Source: Nymphaea colorata (taxonomy: Eukaryota > Streptophyta > Magnoliopsida > Nymphaeales > Nymphaeaceae). From it: DNA of 27,564 bases. Under the pieces are notes generated by a model that was not told the DNA's origin, ran no database searches, and saw only the letters and a program-made list of their open reading frames with translations. Below, piece after piece: positions 21,054 to 27,564 of this stretch. The stretch lies in NCBI RefSeq assembly GCF_008831285.2, contig NW_022205050.1, positions 1 through 27,564 on the forward strand. Reading direction: 5' to 3'. A program made the translations under genes and the position numbers. Position 1 is the stretch's first letter. Every line of letters begins with the position of its first letter.

Positions 21054-24000
21054 ATGTTTTTCCTGCGAATAGCAGACAAGGTCGATGTAAATGGGACTTT
21101 ACATAGTTGTTCAATAAGACTAGGCAGCTCGACTACTCAGAGCCCTACCTTGACGATAGGCCTGATGCTGATGAGGTGTGGAAAATGTTGTGGACGAAAA
21201 ATGAGAGCTAAAGTTAGGATCCGTTGCTCAATTCTTTGGATGCCACTTTTCAGGGTAAGGTTGAGATGAAGTAGGTTAGAAACGTTGGGCCACAATACTC
21301 CACTTCCTTTATTTCCAATTCACAATGCTTATTGCGATCCTCTCCTACTACATTTTCTTAAACATGATTGACAATACCTACAACACAAGATCGAATATCG
21401 CTTTGGTAGTCAGCGTCATAGTAATAAAACTCGTAAAGCCCTTCCTGCGAGTCTACGCCTAAGACAGGCTGAAGAGAATAGGGATGAGAATGCAAAATAT
21501 CCTATCAAAAGCAGTCCTCTCCAAGGCATTCAGGGTGTCCCTTTTGTCCAATCACAATGCGACCGCAAGTTAACTGGTCAAAATCATGCAAGTAGATATC
21601 GAAAGGATCGCAGATTACCCTTATACAAAATCATATGTCCTTTCCAATGCCTATTGCTTAGTTTTCAATATGGCAATGATCGTGCTTCTGTTCGGGTGGG
21701 CAGGACTAGCCGGCATCGTAGTCTTGGTGCTGAGTCTTTCCGCCAGAGTCTGCTTCAAGGCAACCTTGAATAGATATGAATAATAACTAAGCGCATAAAC
21801 TGGGAAAAGAGTGCAGAAGACAGTGGACATCTTCAACATAATAAAACTGATCAAAGTGGCAGCATTGGAAATCCCCTATTTTAAGAAGCTGGTGGGACTG
21901 CGGGAGAGTGAGCTGGCCATCCGCCACAGTAAGAATAAATTTGAGATCATTCCTGGCTTTACGGCAGCATGCTCAGTACGATTGATGATCCTGGCAACTT
22001 GTTGGGTAGTGATCCTAACTGAAAGGCCATTCAACGCCGCGATTATCTTCACGCTCAACTACATCATAGCCAATATGAATTTCATTCATCTCATCAATGG
22101 CTTTTCGACCATCAAAGAAGTAAAACTATCTCTCAATGCGATCGATAGTTTCCTCACAACAGAGGAAATGAACACATCGCACATAACCCGAACCGACGCT
22201 TCCTCCGAGGAGGCCATCGCAATCAGGAACGGGAACTTCTTCTGGGAGGTTCGGTCGGAGCAGTAGAACCTGGCCCCCGAGAGGATCCGGCTGAGCAACA
22301 TAAACCTGAGCATCAGGAGGGGGGAGCTGGTGAGCGTGGTGGGGCGGTACGGGAGCGGGAAGACGTCGCTGGTGAACGCGGTGCTGGGAGAGATGCGGGA
22401 GGGAGGGGGGTCTGCGGTGCGGCTGGGAGGCAGCCTGGCCTACGTCTCTCAGAAGCCGTGGATCGTCAGCGACACCCTCCGAAACAACGTCCTCTTCGGC
22501 GCTCCCTTCGACCCCGACCGCTACGCCGCCGCCCTGCACTTCGCCTCCCTCAAGGCCGACCTCGACTCGCTGAGTAGGGGCGACGCTACGCTCATCGGCG
22601 AGCGCGGGTGCACCCTCTCGGGCGGGCAGCGTGCGCGGGTGTCGTTGGCGCGCGCGCTGTACTCCGGCGCCGACGTCCTTCTCTTGGACGATATCCTGAG
22701 CGCAGTCGACGCCCACGTCGCCGCCTTCCTCTTCTTCGAAACCCTCAAAAAGCATTTAAGGGGAAGGACCGTCCTCCTCATCACCCACGCCCTCCACTTC
22801 GTCCAACACACCGACCGCATCCTCCTCATGGACTCCCTCACCCTCGCCGCCCAGGGCACCTTCGAACAGCTCAAACACCACCCTATTTTTCATTAGGTGG
22901 CTATTGCTTAAAATCTGCAAAGTCATAACAAAGCTGATATTGCTTCAGTTTAGAACCCGGGATCTTAATACGAAATCGAGCGTTAATCTTAGGTTGGGCC
23001 AAGCCAGTAAGCAATCGATATCTTCTTCGAGCGTAGTGGTGGGCTAAAGTTTCAAGCCATAACAATCACATTCATCATATCTACTTCAATTTCCTATATG
23101 GTAATAGGTTTTTGGCTGAACACATGGGCGAACGCTTCAAACTATCAATAGTCAAGCTACGTCTGGATTTATCTCTTGCTCTCACTCTTTCTCTGTGCTG
23201 CAACTGTCTTTCTCTTTGTTTATATCCTCCACTCGCCAATCCTCATCAACGTGTATAAGGACATGGTCAAAAGGACTCTGTTTGCTCCTTTGAGTTACTT
23301 CGATAACACTCCTATTGCCAAAATTATACATAGGTTATCGAATGACTTAGGCCTACTGGACAGGATAGTCCTGGCACAATACTTTACTTTCACTGCAACT
23401 CTGGCGGTAGCTGCTTGCTACGTTCTTTCCATTTTCGTTATTTACTTCTTGACTTAGCACTACATTTTGCTCGCCATTTTCCTTCTCTTTGTAGCATTGA
23501 TACTTTATGAGTATTGGAGGTTTCTGAAAGCAGTCAAAGCCTATCGCCAGGCTGAAGATGAACTCAAAATACCGATTAACAGTTACTTCACTTAAGCCAT
23601 ACAAGGGCAGTAGACGATTAGAGCCTTTGGAAAGACTGTAGAGAGATAGGCGAAATTCCAAAAATATAATGAGGAGCACAGTCTTATCAAAAGCATAGTG
23701 AATGGAATTGATATCCTGATCAATTTCCAATTATCCTTCATTCCGACTCTATACATCATCTTGCTACTCTTTTATTACTTCTACGTCGACAAATTTAACG
23801 AGTATGATGTGTTCTTGGTAGCCAATGTGCTTTGCATAGAGGAGTATAACCAGAGAGCTAGCGAATACATAATCTAATTCCTGGTAAAACTCAAGTGCCT
23901 TACCAAGTGTGAATAGCTGGCCAACATCCCAACATAAGACGGGTACAGGTCCCTCCTGAGCGAGTGGGGGGACGACAACGAAGAGGAGATAGCGGAGAGG

Positions 24001-24785
24001 GTGAGCTCGCTGCGGTCGATGAGCCCCGTCACGCGGGGAGAAATCGAGTTCAGGGAGGTGAGGCTGAGCTACAGGAGGGAGATGGGGGACGTGCTGAAGG
24101 GAGTGAGCTTCAGGGTGAGGGCGGGGGAGAAGGTCGGCGTGGTGGGGCGGACGGGCAGCGGCAAGTCCACGCTCTTCCTCGCCCTCCTCCGTATCATATA
24201 ACCCTACGCAGGCAGCGTCCTCATCGACGGAGTCGACGCGCGTCGCCTCAGCCTCGCCGCCCTCCGCGCCAGCGTCAACTTCATCCTCCAGGAACACTTC
24301 CTCTTCGCGGGCACCGTCCGCAGCGTACCTATGTGATTAGCCAGAACGTGGACCCGTCGGAGGAGCACAGCGAGGCGGAGGTGGAGGAGGCGCTGCGGCT
24401 GTGCGGAGTGTGGGAGGGACTGCGGGAGGGAGTGCGGACGGCGGTGGCGGAGGGAGGGGAGAACCTGAGCGTGGGGGAGCGGCAGCTGGTGAACATCGCG
24501 CGGGCGCTGCTGAGCAGGCGGAAGGTGGTGCTGATCGACGAGGCGACGGCGAGCATCGACCCCCTCACCGACGCGAAGGTGCAGGCAGTGCTCTCCGCCC
24601 ACTTCAGCCACTGCACCGTCCTCACCATCGCCCACCGCCTCGACACCCTCCGCAACTCCCACCGCCTCCTCGTCCTCGACCGCGGCGCAGTCGCCGAGTT
24701 CGACACCCCCGACAACCTCCTCAGCAACCCCCACTCCCTCTACTCCCAACTATGCGCGGAAACCAAGGGCGAAAAAATAGAATGA
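21054..24785 (+). CDS. ABCC/MRP-type ABC exporter, array copy 6, intact
   Basis: The only copy I can read open from ATG to TGA: exons 21054-21086, 21107-21254, 21275-24324 and 24345-24785, 1223 aa with UAR as Glu. That is the size of short ABCC exporters lacking TMD0 (ABCC4-like). TMD1 lies at about 65-370. NBD1 has Walker A GRYGSGKT (417-424), Q453, LSGGQ (508-512), Walker B VLLLDD (528-533) and H565; Asp where the catalytic Glu would be is typical of the degenerate ABCC site. TMD2 is at about 645-930. NBD2 has Walker A GRTGSGKS (1018-1025), Q1066, LSVGE (1118-1122), VVLIDE (1138-1143) and H1174. NBD1 ATPase degenerate and NBD2 competent fits the family. Likely exports organic anions or conjugates across a membrane; substrate unknown. 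First residues [11 protein letters not shown] carry no signal peptide. Confidence 0.93.
21087..21106 (+). other. 20-nt intron 1 of ABC copy 6
   Basis: GTAAATGGGACTTTACATAG, phase 0 between KVD and LFNKTRQLDYSEPYLDD. Confidence 0.9.
21255..21274 (+). other. 20-nt intron 2 of ABC copy 6
   Basis: GTAAGGTTGAGATGAAGTAG, phase 1, joining LDATFQ to GEKRWATILHFLYF in the frame that runs unbroken to intron 3. Confidence 0.92.
22164..22884 (+). repeat. Homogenised NBD1 block, copy 6
   Basis: Identity with the other copies stops at CACCACCC; the linker after it (HPIFHEVAIAENLQ) is unique to this copy, marking a clear right-hand tract boundary. Confidence 0.92.
23938..24785 (+). repeat. Homogenised NBD2 block, copy 6
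   Basis: TCGATG with GTGAGG, a combination seen in no other copy, plus CCCCCGACAACC as in copy 5. One difference, GGGCGAAAAAATAG, lies just before the stop codon. Confidence 0.92.
24325..24344 (+). other. 20-nt intron 3 of ABC copy 6
   Basis: GTACCTATGTGATTAGCCAG, joining GTVRS to NVDPS and restoring the frame that ends at 24785. Confidence 0.94.
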
Positions 24786-24854
24786 TTTACGTTTAATTTA
24801 TGATTTAATTATAAAATTGACAGTTATCGATGATAAGACGAAACCATATAGACA

Positions 24855-25843
24855 ATGGCTGTAAGGTGGATAGAGATTGCCTCCGAAGTCGACAGCGAGC
24901 GCCATCAGAGGTGCCATCTTCTTCCCGCCGTCCCCACAGACTGTCGCCAGAGCTGTCAGACTAGAACATGCGCATCACCAGCAACAATAAGAAATACTAC
25001 CAGTACAAGGAGTAGAGGGAGAGCAAGTCCAAGCCTGTCGTTTAATTTAGAGAGGAGAGCAAGCCCATAGCCCCCCTTGCGGAAATCCCTGCCAATAGCG
25101 ACTTCAGGGGAGACAATGGTTTGAAGCGGGAATACACCTACGATATGGAGGACACTCTTAAGATCGACTATAACTCCATCTCCCTCAAAACCCACCAGGC
25201 TTAGAAACGCACTGCCCAGACACTCCAAACAAACAACGAGAGTTGCGAACCGAACAATAATAGGCAGAACGTTACCATGCAGGGCAATAGCTACAATCCT
25301 AACCTCGATCGTACACTTACGCTTCCCTCCCCATCCAACAGAACCCCCTTCCATGCCAATCTGGAGCCTACCAGGTACAGTAACTCCAGAGCATTCACTC
25401 CTCTGTTCGAATAAACCAGCCTAGTTTTGAAGAGGAAGGAGCTGGAGCAGTCGGCCAGGAGATAGACTGAGATGGGTAAAATTTACGATCCATCATCCAA
25501 GAAAATCATGAAAACCGACTACTAACTGGCGAGAGGTGATCCAAATCCCAGGAAGAATAGCATGGGAGACTACAACCGCAGCATGAACAAGTACATCCCC
25601 GCCAGCAATAACAATATCTCCAACTACTCTTCCGCCCACAGTTACTCCACTTCCAAGCCGTCTCCTCCCGATGCCTTCCAATCCAAGGAGCCAATCTTCC
25701 CAAAAGCTCCTTCTCTTCCGGCTTCTTACCACCAGGAGTAGGTTTCTCAAAAGTTGCGGATGATCAGCGATTTCAACGACCAGATCAACGAGCGGATCAA
25801 GAACATCATCGGGTGCTTCGAGGGCCTCAAGAACAAACTTTGA
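24855..25843 (+). CDS. Unrecognised Asn/Ser/Pro-rich protein
   Basis: I do not recognise the family. From ATG 24968 one frame runs open to TGA 25841-25843, 291 aa with UAR as Glu. Coding character is good in this frame and it stays open upstream at least to 24880 (EVPSSSRRPHRLSPELSDENMRI). The true start may therefore be ATG 24855 (MAV) followed by a short intron in about 24860-24915, which I could not fix. The protein is hydrophilic and low-complexity, with basic and acidic patches (LVLKRKELEQSARRE), Ser/Asn/Tyr-rich stretches and no membrane segment. The last 30 residues (SQKLRMISDFNDQINERIKN) look helical and could form a coiled coil. It looks like a largely disordered protein with a C-terminal helix, possibly cytoskeletal, but that is a guess. 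Confidence 0.72.
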
Positions 25844-25877
25844 TATAATAAGCATCATTTATTTTATTTATTTATCG
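25844..25877. other. 34-bp AT-only style spacer between two same-strand genes
   Basis: Between TGA and the next ATG the sequence is almost pure A/T. It is too short for separate conventional terminator and promoter regions, so overlap of signals or co-transcription is implied. Confidence 0.6.
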
Positions 25878-26643
25878 ATGCAACAGGATTTCTCCAGAGT
25901 CTCCATCAGGGAACACGCAGCCAGCAGAAATACGGACCAACTCTATGAACCGCTAAGGGAAACGTTCATCAATCCGCAAAATGTACAGAGACACTCCGCA
26001 CTCACACCTCTGGCTACCCGTTCATCCTTCGTTACCAAAGAATACAAGATCCTCACTGCTGAGGAGCTGCAAAGAATGGTACACATCCCACCACATAGGA
26101 GCAGAACATTTTCATCCCTAACGCTCCTCTCTACGCCACCAACGACCTCACTCCCATCCGCAACGAGAAGTTCATCGCCGTTGACGCCTCCTAGCGCATA
26201 ATCGGCGCCCCCATCACTCCCGAAGAGCTGGAACGCATCCGCAGCCAGGGATTTACCAAGCAGGAAGTGCTCTACGAGCTCAGGAAGGACCAGCCGACCG
26301 AACAGCTCCAGAGGAACACCGCATTCGTAAGCAGCAGCAGGTCGGTCAATGTCGTCAACAGTCCAAAGAGCCAAAAACTCAATGCCGCTCCTCCTCCCCC
26401 TCCCCCCAAGAGCAAGTCCAGGAACAGCTGGTATACGAATATGAACCGCTGGCCTAGCGATACACCGTTCAAAACTTCGAGGACTACGGCAAGCATGACG
26501 CAGACTACAAGTACAACCTGTTCAGCATCGTGGACGAGCCATTCAACAAGTGCAGGGAGTTTGGACTGCAGGGATGCACGAGTTGCCCCGGTAACGAAGT
26601 CATCGCTTCCCGCAACAGACCCCTCAGTCTCACCTGGCAGTGA
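25878..26643 (+). CDS. Unrecognised protein with Cys-containing C-terminus
   Basis: I do not recognise the family. ATG 25878 opens MQQDFSRVSIREHAASRN; a 20-nt intron (26079-26098) joins ELQRM to EQNIFIPNAPLY. The middle reads IIGAPITPEELERIRSQGFTKQEV, probably helical. The frame that ends at TGA 26641-26643 carries YGKHDADYKYNLFSIVDEPF and CREFGLQGCTSCPGNEV. It is offset by one from the upstream frame, so either a second 20-nt intron lies at 26351-26370, or one C is missing from the C-run at about 26394-26407. The latter would give a Pro run followed by QEQVQEQLVYEYEPLAERY, which looks natural. Length is about 240-250 aa. The Cys cluster could bind metal or form disulphides, but there is no known motif. 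Confidence 0.65.
26079..26098 (+). other. 20-nt intron
   Basis: GTACACATCCCACCACATAG; joins two frames that both have coding character. Confidence 0.85.
26351..26370 (+). other. Possible 20-nt intron
   Basis: GTCGTCAACAGTCCAAAGAG has GT-AG ends and would repair the frame, but it starts GTC rather than GTA and the alternative (a lost C further on) reads better. Confidence 0.3.
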
Positions 26644-26688
26644 CTCATACCAAACATTACCCATTATATCCACTCATACATTATGAAT

Positions 26689-27404
<716 letters not shown>

Positions 27405-27482
27405 TAATTATCGGCAATTATTATGATATTTCAATGCAAATGATCATACCACTCACGCCATTATATTTTATCTAAAAAACAT
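27405..27482. promoter_or_regulatory. 78-bp subtelomeric region holding the Rab promoter by position
   Basis: AT-rich sequence between the Rab start codon and the first telomeric repeat. Transcription of the Rab gene towards the left must begin in here or at the telomere edge. No named element is visible; the assignment rests on position only. Confidence 0.5.
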
Positions 27483-27564
27483 GGGGTTGGGGTTGGGGTT
27501 GGGGTTGGGGTTGGGGTTGGGGTTGGGGTTGGGGTTGGGGTTGGGGTTGGGGTTGGGGTTTGGG
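27483..27564 (+). repeat. Telomere, (GGGGTT)n
   Basis: Thirteen GGGGTT units with the G-rich strand running 5' to 3' toward the right end, as expected at a chromosome terminus. The last full unit has three Ts (GGGGTTT) before the final GGG. G4T2 repeats are the Tetrahymena/oligohymenophorean type, unlike the G4T4 of spirotrichs. Confidence 0.98.

Noticed and set aside
1451-24785. Transposon or satellite explanation for the 3.7-4 kb periodicity
   Set aside because: The period equals one complete ABCC gene with start, introns and stop; no transposase, terminal repeats or target duplications are visible.
27405-27440. An upstream exon of the Rab gene
   Set aside because: MIYNYHLLFKYIIVGD already has normal Rab length before the P-loop, and little space remains before the telomere.

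Overview
The window is the right-hand end of a ciliate macronuclear chromosome. It finishes in a G4T2 telomere (27483-27564). TAA and TAG are sense codons in every gene and only TGA terminates. Alignment to invariant family motifs shows that UAR means glutamate, not the glutamine usual in ciliates: the Rab gene reads GV[TAA]FGSK and F[TAA]TSAK where Rabs have GVEFG and ETSAK, and all six ABC copies read RII[TAA]P where ABCC proteins usually have RIIEP. UAR=Glu is known from peritrichs (Vorticella, Opisthonecta, Campanella, Carchesium), so a peritrich oligohymenophorean is the best guess. Introns are almost all exactly 20 nt.

Layout: (1) 1-1048, 3' part of a PP2C-type phosphatase resembling pyruvate dehydrogenase phosphatase. 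(2) 1451-24785, six head-to-tail genes of about 3.7-3.9 kb for ABCC/MRP-type exporters (TMD1-NBD1-TMD2-NBD2), separated by only about 150-400 bp of AT-rich DNA. (3) 24855-26643, two adjacent genes of unknown function. (4) 26689-27404 on the minus strand, a Rab2/4-like small GTPase whose start codon lies about 80 bp from the telomere.

The array is the striking part. In every copy the two nucleotide-binding domains are GC-rich and nearly identical in DNA, including silent sites and a 20-nt intron. The membrane domains, the first two introns and the spacers are AT-rich and divergent. Two pairs of variable sites inside the NBD blocks pass a four-gamete test by eye, so copies have exchanged these blocks. 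The pattern suggests gene conversion confined to the ATPase engine while the substrate-binding chassis diversifies.

Only copy 6, nearest the telomere, reads open from ATG to TGA (1223 aa). Copies 1-5 carry several 1-nt deletions each, many in homopolymers. This may be real decay or long-read consensus error, and the sequence alone cannot settle it. The NBDs also show an odd block-wise switch of synonymous codons from G-ending to C-ending.

All of this was read by eye without alignment or database searches. Exon structures were inferred from frame continuity, homology between copies and GT-AG boundaries.
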